A stretch of 64,000 bases of DNA. It comes from Devosia ureilytica. Its GTDB lineage: Bacteria; Pseudomonadota; Alphaproteobacteria; Rhizobiales; Devosiaceae. Each line of letters begins with the position of its first letter. Position 1 is the stretch's first letter. A program made the translations under genes and the position numbers. The DNA lies in assembly GCF_024273195.1 (NCBI RefSeq), contig NZ_JAMZCU010000003.1:458807-522806 (forward strand). The letters are read 5' to 3'. The notes under the pieces were generated by a model that saw nothing but the letters and a program-made list of their open reading frames with translations, was not told the DNA's origin and searched no databases. Positions 35,100-46,406 of the stretch are shown here, piece after piece.

Positions 35100-36227
35100 T
35101 CAGTTGAATGTCGATTGATCCTGACGCCGCCCCGCGTTCCCGGGTCTTTGACGCTCGACTGCCAGCATGACCATCGCAGCAGGTATCGCAAAAACCAGGC
35201 CGCCCAGGGACACCTTGTTGCGACGTCGATGAGCCTTTGGAGAGACATCCTCGCCCGGCCACGGCGCCCCGACATGGTCGGCCACATAGGCGCCGCGCTG
35301 ACCCAGGGGCTCCCATGCGCCAGTCGTCGAATCCTGCGCCGTCTGGTGCTCGATTTCCGCATTGGCCATGGCGCCCACGATGATCACCGTTGCCGATATC
35401 CAAAGCCATGTCATCAGGCCGATCACCGCCCCCAGCGACCCGTAGGCTGCGTTGTCGTCGGAGAAATTGGCGACATACCACGAAAAGCCGACCGACCCAG
35501 CACCCAGGGCGACCACCGCCAGCACGACGCCGGGCGTGATCCAGCGCCACTTGGCCTGCTGGCGGCTCGGGCCCCAGCGATAAAGAGCGGCAATCATCAA
35601 GGACAGAAGCAGGAGCATGGCGAGATAGCTCGCGATGCGCACTGTCCATTCCAGGCCCGCGCCCATGGGAAGGAGGCTGACGATGAGGGGCATCACCAAC
35701 ACAACCGATACGATCAGCACCGCAGCCACTGCGCCGCCCAGCGTGAACAACAGCGATAATGCAATGATATGAAAGAAATTGCGGCGCTCTTGTTCGCGAT
35801 AAGCCACGTTCATGGCCTCGAACAGCGCCTTTACCCCGGCGCTGGCGCTCCACAGGGCAATGCCGAGGGACACAATCAAAGTCCACCCAAGGGTGTCATT
35901 GCTTTCCGAGGTGAGGCGCGTCAATTGCTCGGTAACGACGGACAGAGCACCCGGCGGCACGATGCCCCGCAACAGCTCTACTTGATCGAGCACGCTGGCA
36001 CGGTCGTTGAACAGGCCATAAATGGACACAAAGGCTGTCAATGTCGGGACCAGCGACAGCAGCAGGTAAAAACTGACCCCCGCCGCCGTGAGCAGGATGT
36101 GGTTCTGGCCAATGGCCCTGGCCAGCCGCCCGGCAATGTCCTTCCATCCGGTCCTCGGAATTTCTTTCGGCTCGTCGGCCTGCCTGCCGCGGCCCTCCGT
36201 CCAAGCGGGATCATTCGGGGGTGCCAT
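35100..36227 (-). CDS. YihY/BrkB-family membrane protein
   Basis: 375 residues with six membrane helices. Family blocks are ILLTAAGVSFYLLLSLVPTLTAFVSIYGLF, WTLIVSLGIALWSASAGVKALFEAMNVAY, RWGPSRQQAKWRWITPGV and YGSLGAVIGLMTWLWISATVIIVGA. Function is unproven; formerly miscalled ribonuclease BN. GAGG lies 8 nt before the ATG at 36227. Last of four same-strand genes (38.4 to 35.1 kb). Confidence 0.92.
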   Translation of the reverse strand: MAPPNDPAWTEGRGRQADEPKEIPRTGWKDIAGRLARAIGQNHILLTAAGVSFYLLLSLVPTLTAFVSIYGLFNDRASVLDQVELLRGIVPPGALSVVTEQLTRLTSESNDTLGWTLIVSLGIALWSASAGVKALFEAMNVAYREQERRNFFHIIALSLLFTLGGAVAAVLIVSVVLVMPLIVSLLPMGAGLEWTVRIASYLAMLLLLSLMIAALYRWGPSRQQAKWRWITPGVVLAVVALGAGSVGFSWYVANFSDDNAAYGSLGAVIGLMTWLWISATVIIVGAMANAEIEHQTAQDSTTGAWEPLGQRGAYVADHVGAPWPGEDVSPKAHRRRNKVSLGGLVFAIPAAMVMLAVERQRPGNAGRRQDQSTFN

Positions 36228-36280
36228 GTTCGCCTCAGAACAAGAAAGCTGCGGGCACATCGCACCCGCAGCCTGTATGG

Positions 36281-37312
36281 TCAGTGGTTTCCGTCGGTCG
36301 TGTCGTGGCCGGTTGAGCCCGTCAGGCTCTCCTTGGCGCGGTCATAGGTCCGACCGGCTTCGGTGGCAGCATTCTCGTAAAGCTCGACCGCCTTGTCTCG
36401 GCCCTGCTGATAGAGCCCTTCAGCCTGCTCGGCAGCCACGGATTTGAGACCGTCGGCGGTTTCGCCCATCAGCTCATCCTCCTGCTTGGTATGCGGCAGG
36501 GCCGAGCCGAAGGCAGCGCCGGCGGCAAAGGCCAGAGCACCTGCGACCAGTGGTTGATCGCGAAACTGGTGCATGATCGTCTGGTTGAGCGAGTTGAACT
36601 GCTCGCCAACCACCTGCCCGGCATGCTCGGCCTGGGCCCTACCTTTGGCCATGCCGTGGCTGACAGCCTCGCGAGCGCCATCGACCATGTCGTGCGCGCG
36701 CTGCCAGGTGTGAGAAGCCCAACCGCTCGCCTCGTCCAGCAGATTGCCTGCCTCATCGCGGAAGTGCTGGATCTGTTGACCTGCCTGATCGGTGAAGCCG
36801 CGATAGGTCTTGCCGGTTTCATCCATGAAATGCCCGGCCCGCCGACCCGCTTCATCGGACGCCGCACGGTACTTTTTGCCCGCGTCGTCGATGAACTCGC
36901 TGACATGGGCGCCGTGCTCGTCCTTCTGATGCGATACCCGCTGCATGCTGGTGCCCGAAATGATGGCCACCGGGTAGTCCTCATAGGGACCATGCGCGCC
37001 ATACCCGCGACGGGCATTGATGCTGTTGTCCCACTGCCGGTCAGTCTCGGCCGTTGTCGGAACGGGTTTGGCAATCAGCCAGGCCAGGCTGACGCCCAAC
37101 AGGGCAACCGGCAGCGGGTTATGGGTCACATTGCGCTGCAAGCCGGAGAAAAATTCTCCGCCGCCGCCCTTGGCATAGGCCAGGACCTCGTCCACCAGCT
37201 GCCCGGGCGACAGCCGTTCCTGGATAGTGTCCAGTCGATCTTCCAACTGGGCCCGTTGCTGTTCGACTTCGCGCTGCAACTGGGCGGAATTCTTTGTGTC
37301 ATCGTAAGCCAT
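36281..37312 (-). CDS. DUF3618 membrane-anchored protein with amphipathic repeats
   Basis: 343 residues. The N-terminal DUF3618 segment (SAQLQREVEQQRAQLEDRLDTIQERLSPGQLVDEVLAYAKGGG) is followed by a membrane helix (PLPVALLGVSLAWLIAKP), then 150 residues of amphipathic, apolipoprotein-like repeats with the recurring element DEAG/DETG, and a second short hydrophobic segment. Its ATG overlaps the stop of the upstream DUF1469 gene. Proteins of this set are common in stress-induced envelope operons of Hyphomicrobiales. Confidence 0.82.
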   Translation of the reverse strand: MAYDDTKNSAQLQREVEQQRAQLEDRLDTIQERLSPGQLVDEVLAYAKGGGGEFFSGLQRNVTHNPLPVALLGVSLAWLIAKPVPTTAETDRQWDNSINARRGYGAHGPYEDYPVAIISGTSMQRVSHQKDEHGAHVSEFIDDAGKKYRAASDEAGRRAGHFMDETGKTYRGFTDQAGQQIQHFRDEAGNLLDEASGWASHTWQRAHDMVDGAREAVSHGMAKGRAQAEHAGQVVGEQFNSLNQTIMHQFRDQPLVAGALAFAAGAAFGSALPHTKQEDELMGETADGLKSVAAEQAEGLYQQGRDKAVELYENAATEAGRTYDRAKESLTGSTGHDTTDGNH

Positions 37313-37728
37313 TAGAGCCTCTCCTTGACCATATCTGCGTCACGACCCAGAGAAGTCGTGGTCCGATTGAGATTGAGATTGGATGCCTTGAGCGTGTTCA
37401 AACCCTTGGAGATGAACATCCAGGCGATGATACCCACGACGATGGTGACGATGCCGGCCGCCAAGGCGTTCGACAGTGTGGGGTCCATGCCTTGGGCAAC
37501 GAACATCGACGCGACCAGGGTGACGATGGCGCTGAGCAATACGCCCAGGGCGCCAAGGGCCAGCACGCCCCCGATCAGCAAGGAGACTGCCCCGCCCATC
37601 ATCTCGCCGACCTTCTCGGAAGTCTCGGCCTTGGCCAACTGGATTTCCTTGCGGAACAGCCCGGAAATATCGCTCACCAGGCCAGACAGCAGCGTCGAAA
37701 GTGAGCTGTCCTGATTAACCTGAGACAT
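37312..37728 (-). CDS. Phage holin-like DUF1469 membrane protein
   Basis: 138 residues, two hydrophobic hairpin segments (VSLLIGGVLALGALGVLLSAIVTLVASMF and AAGIVTIVVGIIAWMFI) after a helical SDISGLFRKEIQLAKAETSEK start, the usual layout of the DUF1469/Phage_holin_3_6 family. Despite the name, chromosomal members sit in envelope operons and have no phage link. GGGAGG precedes the ATG at 37728. Overlaps both neighbours by a few bases. Confidence 0.85.
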   Translation of the reverse strand: MSQVNQDSSLSTLLSGLVSDISGLFRKEIQLAKAETSEKVGEMMGGAVSLLIGGVLALGALGVLLSAIVTLVASMFVAQGMDPTLSNALAAGIVTIVVGIIAWMFISKGLNTLKASNLNLNRTTTSLGRDADMVKERL

Positions 37729-38356
37729 TGCCACCTCCCGCATAGTTCCCGCTGGACTGGCCATAGGCAGATGAACCCGACGTGCCGGCGCCCCCGGCAT
37801 CGCTGGTGCCATAGCTCGCGCCCGAAGGGCTCACCGCGCCGGAATTGGTCCGACTGTCCGGGTTCTCTCGGCGCTGCGCCGAAGCGCCGGCAAAGCGGCT
37901 GGCCAGGAAGCCTGCCAGGGCCGCACCGCCCAGAAAGGCCAGCGGCTGCGAGCGGCCGAAGCGCTCTGCCTCACCGAACAGTTCGTCGACATTCTTGCCC
38001 TTCACCTGCTGGCCGAAGCGCTCGAGGCCGTTGGCGAGATCGCGCATGTAGCGCGCCGTTGTCGCCTGGTCGCCGTCAAGCTCGTCGGCAACCCGGGACA
38101 TCGCCGAGGCCACGCCTTCGACCTGTGTGGCGACGAAGTCTTTCTGGTCTGTGGCAAAGGTCTTCGCCTTCTCGGCAGCCTTGTCGACCTGATGCTGCGC
38201 CTCTTGCTTGAGGTTCTGCACGTCGTGAGCAGCCCGTTCACTCACGGCATCGAGATCGTGCTGAAGGCGGCTCGCCGCATCATTGGCGTCTTGCCGGGCC
38301 TTGTTCTCGGCATCAGACATGGGAAGTCCGTAGGTTTCCGGCTGATCGCTGTTCAT
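37715..38356 (-). CDS. Helical apolipoprotein/ElaB-like stress protein with glycine-serine tail
   Basis: 213 residues. Residues 10-110 form long amphipathic helices (AHDVQNLKQEAQHQVDKAAEKAKTF), a single membrane helix follows (PLAFLGGAALAGFLASRFAG), then a low-complexity Ser/Gly/Tyr tail. The pattern resembles ElaB/YqjD-type inner-membrane proteins. The ATG at 38356 has GAGGAG 7 nt upstream; another ATG 6 bp earlier sits directly on that site. First gene of the operon. Confidence 0.72.
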   Translation of the reverse strand: MNSDQPETYGLPMSDAENKARQDANDAASRLQHDLDAVSERAAHDVQNLKQEAQHQVDKAAEKAKTFATDQKDFVATQVEGVASAMSRVADELDGDQATTARYMRDLANGLERFGQQVKGKNVDELFGEAERFGRSQPLAFLGGAALAGFLASRFAGASAQRRENPDSRTNSGAVSPSGASYGTSDAGGAGTSGSSAYGQSSGNYAGGGNVSG

Positions 38357-38641
38357 TGTCATCTCCTCATAAGCTTGGGCGTTCAGCGCCCTTGTGGGAC
38401 ATCAATGGCGTGGCGCGGGCTCGGTTCCGGTCTCACGCATAATGTGTACGAAGCGACGGCTCCCGGTTGTCAGTTCGTCTCCGGTTCATCCGGCGTCACG
38501 ACGTCGCCCAGCCGCCTGTTCCCTCTCCGTTCGCCTCGTGCTAACACTCGTGATCCATTCCCCTGCTGACATTGCGTGACAGAGCGCCCATCTATGGGAT
38601 CATCTGTACCGCCCCCCTGTTGCTGATCTTGCGAGCGCGCC

Positions 38642-41275
<2,634 letters not shown>

Positions 41276-41299
41276 GCCACAGAACGCCCGGCTCCATGG

Positions 41300-41369
41300 C
41301 CTCCCTCCCCCTTGAGGGGAGGGTAGTGAAGCTGGCTGCGGAGCAGCCTAGCGCAACTAGGGTGGGGGT
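41300..41369 (+). repeat. Dispersed hairpin repeat, direct copy after uvrB
   Basis: Starts CTCCCTCCCCCTTGAGGGGA and ends CTAGGGTGGGGGTG; middle diverged (GCTGCGGAGCAGC hairpin). Confidence 0.8.
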
Positions 41370-41410
41370 GTCGGATTGTGCTGCAAATCTCGATGGTTGC
41401 CGGAGGCGCT

Positions 41411-41485
41411 GACACCCCCACCCGAGCGCCGCTAAGGTCCTGACGGACCTAAGCTCTGCTTGCCCTCCCCTCAAGGGGGAGGGAA
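41411..41485 (-). repeat. Dispersed hairpin repeat, inverted copy
   Basis: Same family as at 41,300 but in opposite orientation, so the two form a large inverted repeat between uvrB and the reverse transcriptase island. Confidence 0.8.
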
Positions 41486-41593
41486 GCCAGAACCGAAAGT
41501 CCCGCGGACGCCCCCCGCAGCCCTCATGGGGAGGCGCGCAGCGAAGCGAAGCCTCGAACCACGAGGGCACCGACCGCGTCCCAGGACACTCAA

Positions 41594-41669
41594 TTGTCAC
41601 CCCGGCGCAGACCCGGGGCCAATCCTGAACGCGGGTGATGGATACCGGATCAACGCCGGGATGACAGCC
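41594..41669 (+). repeat. Palindromic extragenic element left of the reverse transcriptase gene
   Basis: Arms TGTCACCCCGGCG and CGCCGGGATGACA (one mismatch) enclose a GC-rich centre. It marks the last host-like sequence before the AT-rich island starts near 41.7 kb. Confidence 0.65.
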
Positions 41670-41715
41670 GGTGGTTGCTGCTCTACCATGAGGATAGTCT
41701 TATGGGGGCCGGCGC

Positions 41716-43296
41716 GTGCAAGAATTTTTCAGAGCCGCAATTGAGAATATCTACAAACACGGGGACACCGATATCTTCCCGTTTCCGATAGAGAATAGAA
41801 TTCTCTACGATAAAATAGATAGCGTGCTGCCCCTTCTAGTCGAAGCGCATGAAAACTTCGATTCAAATTTTGCCGCTAATGCGCCGCAAGACATAAGTTC
41901 CCTCGTTCCCGCTGGGACATTTGGCTTCCGTCAAGGAACTCAACTGGACCCTTTTTGGAACGCATTTTTCTTGGGAAATGTCCTATCCGTAGCTGAGAAA
42001 ATAGAGGACGCCAGACTCTCTGACAAAGAGATTTTCTCGTATCGGCTATCCAGAGAAAACTACATGTCCGGAGACACATTCAGGAGGGACATTGGTTGGA
42101 TAGATTTCATGCGACGTTCGGCAGAAATAGCAGAACAACATGAATATATAGTCGTTTGCGACATTGCAGACTGTTACTCTAGGATAAGCCATCACAAAAT
42201 TGAGAATGCACTGCAGTTGATCGGCGCGGACCCAAAGGTACGAAAAAGCATCATGGGTTATCTGGGAAATTTAACACAGACCCGATCAAGCGGACTTCCC
42301 ATTGGCGGACCAGCATCCAGAATTTTGGCAGAACTGGCCCTAGTCAATTCAGACATATACATGAGAAGCAGCCAGATAAATTTCACAAGATATGCCGATG
42401 ATTACCATATATTCTGCACATCGAAGCATGAAGCTTATGCATCGCTCCTTAATGTATCTAAAATTCTTTCAAACGATAGTTTGTCCTTGCAGAAATCAAA
42501 AACGAGAATTCTCACAAGGGCAGAATTCATAGCAGTAAACAAGAATGTTTTGGTTGATGCCGGCGCGTCTGTGACACCTGTTCAAAGGTTAATGTCACTT
42601 ACCTTAAGATATGATCCGTATTCATCAAACGCTGAGCAAGACTACGAAGCTCTAAAATCCGAATTGAACTCAATCGACATTGTAGCTTTACTCAACGAGC
42701 AGTTGGCGCAAACCAGAGTTCATGTCGCGACGACAAAGAAGATAATTTCCGCACTCCGGCACGTATCGGAAAGTGCCCAGTTTGGTGCGGCAATTTCCAT
42801 GCTAGACAATATGGATGTCCTATACCCTATCGCCTCGAACGTTTTCATAGCAATTGCGTCATTCTTTAAAAACCTCAACTCCCAGTCCAGGTCTCAGATA
42901 TGCGATAGAATTAGAGATTTATATTCGGATAAGCACGAGGTATTGCAATCAGCAGCAAATTTGGCGTTCGCAAATCGTATCATTTCGATGGAAAAGAGTG
43001 CACTGAATCAGGAGCATCTACACAGATGCTACGACAACTCGACCGATTCAATCGTTCGTCGTGACGTGATTATTACGTTCGCCAACTGGCAGAACTTTGC
43101 TTGGATTTCGATGGAGAAGCAAAAATTTCAGACACTTAGCCTTTGGGAGCGACGCGCACTTATCCTAGCCTCATATTACCTAAATGATGAAGGTAAGCAT
43201 TGGCGAGGCTTTGCAAAGGATTGGTTCAATCCTTTCGAAAGTATCGTTCGCGATTGGCGAGCGGAGAAGCAGCCAGATTTCAAGTTGCCGCTATGA
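41716..43296 (+). CDS. Reverse transcriptase, probable phage-defence type (UG/Abi-like)
   Basis: 526 residues. N-terminal half is a reverse transcriptase: motif A VVCDIADCYSRI (about 147-158), motif B GLPIGGPASRILAELAL (about 194-210), motif C RYADDYHIFC (about 223-232) and LQKSKTRI. Residues about 330-480 are helical, HEAT-like. Not group II intron (no maturase X/HNH), not retron (no VTG tail) and not a diversity-generating element (motif B is LPIGGPAS). Starts at GTG 41716 behind GGGGG. Much lower GC than neighbours. Its stop overlaps the next start (ATGA). Confidence 0.85.
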   Translation: MQEFFRAAIENIYKHGDTDIFPFPIENRILYDKIDSVLPLLVEAHENFDSNFAANAPQDISSLVPAGTFGFRQGTQLDPFWNAFFLGNVLSVAEKIEDARLSDKEIFSYRLSRENYMSGDTFRRDIGWIDFMRRSAEIAEQHEYIVVCDIADCYSRISHHKIENALQLIGADPKVRKSIMGYLGNLTQTRSSGLPIGGPASRILAELALVNSDIYMRSSQINFTRYADDYHIFCTSKHEAYASLLNVSKILSNDSLSLQKSKTRILTRAEFIAVNKNVLVDAGASVTPVQRLMSLTLRYDPYSSNAEQDYEALKSELNSIDIVALLNEQLAQTRVHVATTKKIISALRHVSESAQFGAAISMLDNMDVLYPIASNVFIAIASFFKNLNSQSRSQICDRIRDLYSDKHEVLQSAANLAFANRIISMEKSALNQEHLHRCYDNSTDSIVRRDVIITFANWQNFAWISMEKQKFQTLSLWERRALILASYYLNDEGKHWRGFAKDWFNPFESIVRDWRAEKQPDFKLPL

Positions 43297-43988
43297 TCAA
43301 TGAGCGAACTTTTGCGCACAATTTCTCAGGTTTTTGGCGCTCTGCGCTCCCAAATTTGGAGGCAGTTCTTCGTACCCTCAACCTCGGCTATGAACGGTTG
43401 CAAACACCCCTTAAGACGAAATCGGAACCGTCAAGACGCGACTTGATTAGCGAAGTTGGCTTTCGATTGGCGGCGCTTGGCGACAAGCCGCCTATCGAAG
43501 AGAATTTAAGTGTCGCCTTTGACGAGGCCACCCGCTTCCTCTCAAGCGAGACAAGCTCAAATGCTTCCACGGATGGAATTAGACTCACGGCGCCTGAGTT
43601 GTCCGAAGTCACCTCAATCGCGCAACGCATAACAGAGCTTTGTAGGTCAGTCGGTGGAAAAGACGTCACGTTTTTCCCCGAATTTCGCGGTTTAGGAATG
43701 CTAGAAAAATGCCAAGGGGACATTCGGGTAGATGATACAATAATAGAAATAAAATATGTTGATCGATCGTTTAGAAGTACAGACTTCAGACAAGCTCTAA
43801 CTTATGCGACTCTGGCAAACTTGGGGGGGGATAATGGAATAGATAGAATAATTCTATACAATCCTCTTCGAGGAACTTACGTGGACACCACGCTTGAAGA
43901 GCTCATATTCAGCTCCAGCGGACGATCGGTTGAGGAATTTGAATTTGAATTTTTGAGCGTTTTAGATGGATCAGGTGTGTCTCGCTGA
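43293..43988 (+). CDS. PD-(D/E)XK nuclease-like partner of the reverse transcriptase
   Basis: 231 residues, no family recognised with certainty. The C-terminal half has a PD-(D/E)XK-type core: GDIRVDDTIIEIKYV (Asp, then Glu-Ile-Lys) followed by a helix with FRQALTYATLANLG and a strand IDRIILYNPLRGTYVDT. The N-terminal half is helical. It is translationally coupled (ATGA) to the reverse transcriptase and shares its low GC content, so both form one unit. It could be the toxic effector or could process the RT template; both are inference. Confidence 0.68.
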   Translation: MINERTFAHNFSGFWRSALPNLEAVLRTLNLGYERLQTPLKTKSEPSRRDLISEVGFRLAALGDKPPIEENLSVAFDEATRFLSSETSSNASTDGIRLTAPELSEVTSIAQRITELCRSVGGKDVTFFPEFRGLGMLEKCQGDIRVDDTIIEIKYVDRSFRSTDFRQALTYATLANLGGDNGIDRIILYNPLRGTYVDTTLEELIFSSSGRSVEEFEFEFLSVLDGSGVSR

Positions 43989-44429
43989 TTCTTCTTGAGC
44001 GACATTGTGACCTTTCATGTTGAATCACCTAGCCCTATCCCCCCAATAAAAATCCTTCATTGGACACCAGAACCCTCCGGCGCCACACTCCCCTCATGCC
44101 ACCGCGTTTCTCTCCAACAGCGGCCCGCCGCTTGATGATGACGACACCTACACCCCGCCCAGCGGGCTTCGCAGGCCGTCCGGCATAGCCGGATGAAAGG
44201 CTCCGGTGGAGCCTTTCAAGCCAAGAAGGCCATGAGAGCTATGCGCGAGTGGCAGTCCTCGAAATCCTCGAACGCGGGCGGTATCTCGGCGCCAGCGACA
44301 CTCGCCATTCGAGCGTAGCTCTCATGGCCTTCTCACCTAAATTCGCTCCACCGGAGCGAATTTGCCTACGGCCCGGCTCGAAGATTGCGCAGATCGTGGC
44401 GAAGCGTGGGGTGAGGTACTAGCGAAAAC
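43989..44429. other. Gap after the RT island: dense inverted repeats, no gene
   Basis: The base composition returns to host GC by about 44.1 kb. Contains at least three perfect hairpins: AAAGGCTCC/GGAGCCTTT (44198-44218), the long inverted repeat 44224-44333 and AAATTCGCTCC/GGAGCGAATTT (44339-44363). No reading frame with coding character. Confidence 0.6.
44224..44333 (+). repeat. Long inverted repeat with perfect 18-bp arms
   Basis: Arms at 44224-44241 (begins AGAAGGCCATGAG) and 44316-44333 are perfectly complementary over 18 bp, with an inner GCGAGTG/CACTCGC stem. A single RNA or DNA strand would fold into a 110-nt hairpin. No T-run follows on either strand. Confidence 0.8.
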
Positions 44430-44606
44430 CCCACCCAACCTCCCCCTGAAACAGGGGGAGGAGCAGAGGGGGTCCACCGCAGGTCCGGCATACGGGAGCA
44501 GAGGGGGTCCACCGCAGGTCCGGCATGCGCCGGCGCGTCACCGCCCCCTGGAGGGGGGAGGCAAGCAAAGCTTGGCCGCAGGCCTTAGCGCAGCTAGGAG
44601 GGGGTG
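44430..44606 (+). repeat. Two hairpin-repeat copies around a 35-bp tandem duplication
   Basis: CCACCCAACCTCCCCCTG hairpin at 44430-44462; then a 32-nt sequence at 44460-44491 repeated identically at 44495-44526; then a GCCCCCTGGAGGGGGG-type copy with AAGCAAAGCTTGG at 44541-44606. Confidence 0.8.
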
Positions 44607-44716
44607 ACACGTCCACCCATGCCGCGCTCTGCACTGAAACGACACGCCCTCGGCCCAAGCCCGAGGGTGACGATCCGAGCAAGACGACGGCCCATGCGTA
44701 GCGACCTCGCCCGCCC

Positions 44717-45205
44717 CTAAGTCCCATCCCCATCGACCGGGCAGGCCTCAAACAGCCGCGCAAATTCGTCTCCCGCGCCCGCGGCCGAGTAGCGCCCCTG
44801 CTCCACGCCGTCGACTTCCACCGAGAATTGGCCCGAGAGGATGTCCATCACCTCCGGCGTGAACAGTGTCGTGCCGCCCGTCGAATAGCGCTCGTTGACC
44901 ACTCCGCTGACCGGGGACGCCATATCCACCCGCCGGTCACCCGCGACCACGCTCAGCACCTTCGGCTCGGTTTCGGGTTCGTCCATGAAGGCGGCAATGC
45001 TCACATCGGGCCAACCCTCCTGGCAGCTGATCTGCAGCACCTGTCCGCCCACCGCCGGGTCCAGCCAATAGAGATAGATATCGGTCAGGCCCGAACGCGC
45101 AAATTCTTCGAGAAACCAGCCCTCCGGCATTGCCTCCTGCGCCGCCGCCGCGCCGCCCATTGCCAGCGCCACGCCCAAAGCGACCCATCCAGCACCTTGC
45201 CTCAT
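44717..45205 (-). CDS. Exported hypothetical protein
   Basis: 162 residues with a signal peptide (MRQGAGWVALGVALAMGGAA, cleaved near AAA-QE). The mature part is acidic and beta-strand-rich, with two cysteines (QISCQEGWP and FEACPVDGDG) that could form a disulfide. No family recognised. ATG 45205 is supported by AGGAGG 6 nt upstream; the frame is open further. Confidence 0.68.
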   Translation of the reverse strand: MRQGAGWVALGVALAMGGAAAAQEAMPEGWFLEEFARSGLTDIYLYWLDPAVGGQVLQISCQEGWPDVSIAAFMDEPETEPKVLSVVAGDRRVDMASPVSGVVNERYSTGGTTLFTPEVMDILSGQFSVEVDGVEQGRYSAAGAGDEFARLFEACPVDGDGT

Positions 45206-45350
45206 CCACGCCTCCTGCTCCGATGTCATGATCCTACGCTGCGCAGCGCCGGGCGCGCCAGTGGTGCGACTGTGGCAGGGCAGGAAAGGACTTGTCCCCG
45301 CCCCCGATCCCCGCGCGCACAATGGCCCAAACCACTTTTGGAGATCCATC

Positions 45351-45713
45351 ATGCGCAAAGATTGGCGGCTGAATCACAGCTCCATTTCCTTTCACCAGCT
45401 CAACACCTTTCGGCATCTCGCCATCGAGATCGACCAGCTCGAAGCTCAGCTGCGGACCCTGCCCGACGCCGTTTCGCCATCGCCGCTGCTGGTCGAACTG
45501 GTGCGCCTGCTGCGGGCCGATCTCTATCGGCTGGTGTCGCGCGAAGTGGGCGCCCGCGCCCTCCGTCGTCCCCTGCCCGAGGCGCCCGGCAAGGCCACGC
45601 TGACCCAGAACCTCGACGAAGCGCGTCTGGCGCTCGCCCGCTTCCGCGAGGCCCATTCCGCCGCCTGGTCCGACCGCGACGACCGCTGGCTGGTGGACCG
45701 AGAGCCGTCCTGA
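45351..45713 (+). CDS. Small helical protein of unknown function
   Basis: 120 residues, predicted mostly helical with leucine-rich heptads (HLAIEIDQLEAQLRTLPD; LLVELVRLLRADLYRLVSREV). No family recognised. TTTGGAG lies about 10 nt before the ATG. Divergent from the exported protein gene. Confidence 0.55.
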   Translation: MRKDWRLNHSSISFHQLNTFRHLAIEIDQLEAQLRTLPDAVSPSPLLVELVRLLRADLYRLVSREVGARALRRPLPEAPGKATLTQNLDEARLALARFREAHSAAWSDRDDRWLVDREPS

Positions 45714-45785
45714 AGGGCAAATCTGAAAAGGCCATAAGACCTGTCGTCGAGTGGCGAGGGCCGCTGCTGTCCCACCGCATTGAAA

Positions 45786-45936
45786 CACCCCCACCCAACC
45801 TCCCCCTGAAAAGGGGGAGGGGTAGAATTGAGTTTCTCTGCTGATCCGGACGCCACCACCATGCGCTCCTCCCCCCCTGTCAGGGGGAGGCAAGCAAAGC
45901 TTGGCCGTCAGGCCGTAGCGAAGCTGGGTGGGGGTA
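45786..45936 (+). repeat. Two copies of the dispersed hairpin repeat
   Basis: Half-copy 45786-45823 (CCACCCAACCTCCCCCTG with GGGGGAGG) in one orientation and a fuller copy 45867-45936 (CTCCCCCCCTGTCAGGGGGA, AAGCAAAGCTTGG, GGGTGGGGGT). Confidence 0.75.
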
Positions 45937-46252
45937 TCCTCTTCAAAAAAAATCACAAATCCGAAAGTAATCCCCGCCCCATCCAGCGTCCCCCATACTG
46001 CCCTCGTTCCCGCCGATAACACGCGGCACTGACGAGGTGTCGGGCGGGAAGACTGGGCCGCACGGTGTCGACCGGGCGGAGGCGTGTATGCTGACCACCG
46101 GCCAGTTGTCGGCGGCACGGCTTGAGATCGGGACCAAGCGCCATCGCGAGGCCCCACCGGCAGACCACCGCCGGGCGTATCCATTCCGTGATCCGAGGCA
46201 ACAACCTGCAAGGGGGCCGCTCGATGCGTGCGTCCGAAATCCCGGGCGTGGG

Positions 46253-46302
46253 AAGCGGCTTTCGCCTCTTCTTTACTAAAACCTTCGGGGCGAAAGCCGC
46301 TT
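46253..46302 (+). repeat. Palindrome AAGCGGCTTTCGCC / GGCGAAAGCCGCTT
   Basis: Perfect 14-bp arms at 46253-46266 and 46289-46302 with a 22-nt loop and a short T tract. It could act as a weak terminator or be an extragenic palindrome. Confidence 0.65.
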
Positions 46303-46406
46303 TTCACCGTGTCACCGCACGCCGTAAGGCGAAGCGGCGATTCTGCACGTCTTGATGTCGCCATGCCGATCCCGCATGGATGGGAAAATTTCCTCAGGAG
46401 GCCCCC

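Larger units (their letters stand above)
45714..46406. other. Large gap with repeats, no convincing gene
   Basis: Holds two hairpin-repeat copies (45.8-45.94 kb) and the GCGGCTTTCGCC palindrome (46.25 kb). Frames of 60-80 codons occur but lack ribosome sites and coding composition. The stretch 45,950-46,240 has no repeat or gene that I recognise. Confidence 0.5.

Noticed and set aside
37312-37728. Phage holin / prophage remnant
   Set aside because: DUF1469 proteins are chromosomal membrane proteins; no phage gene is nearby.
38465-38490. GTTCGT-N5-GTTCAT as a fifth regulator box upstream of uvrB
   Set aside because: Both half-sites deviate from GTTCAG and the distance and target do not fit the envelope regulon.
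41716-43296. Diversity-generating retroelement or retron
   Set aside because: Motif B is LPIGGPAS rather than the SQ form of diversity-generating RTs, no template/variable repeat pair was seen, and no msr/msd-like structure precedes the gene.
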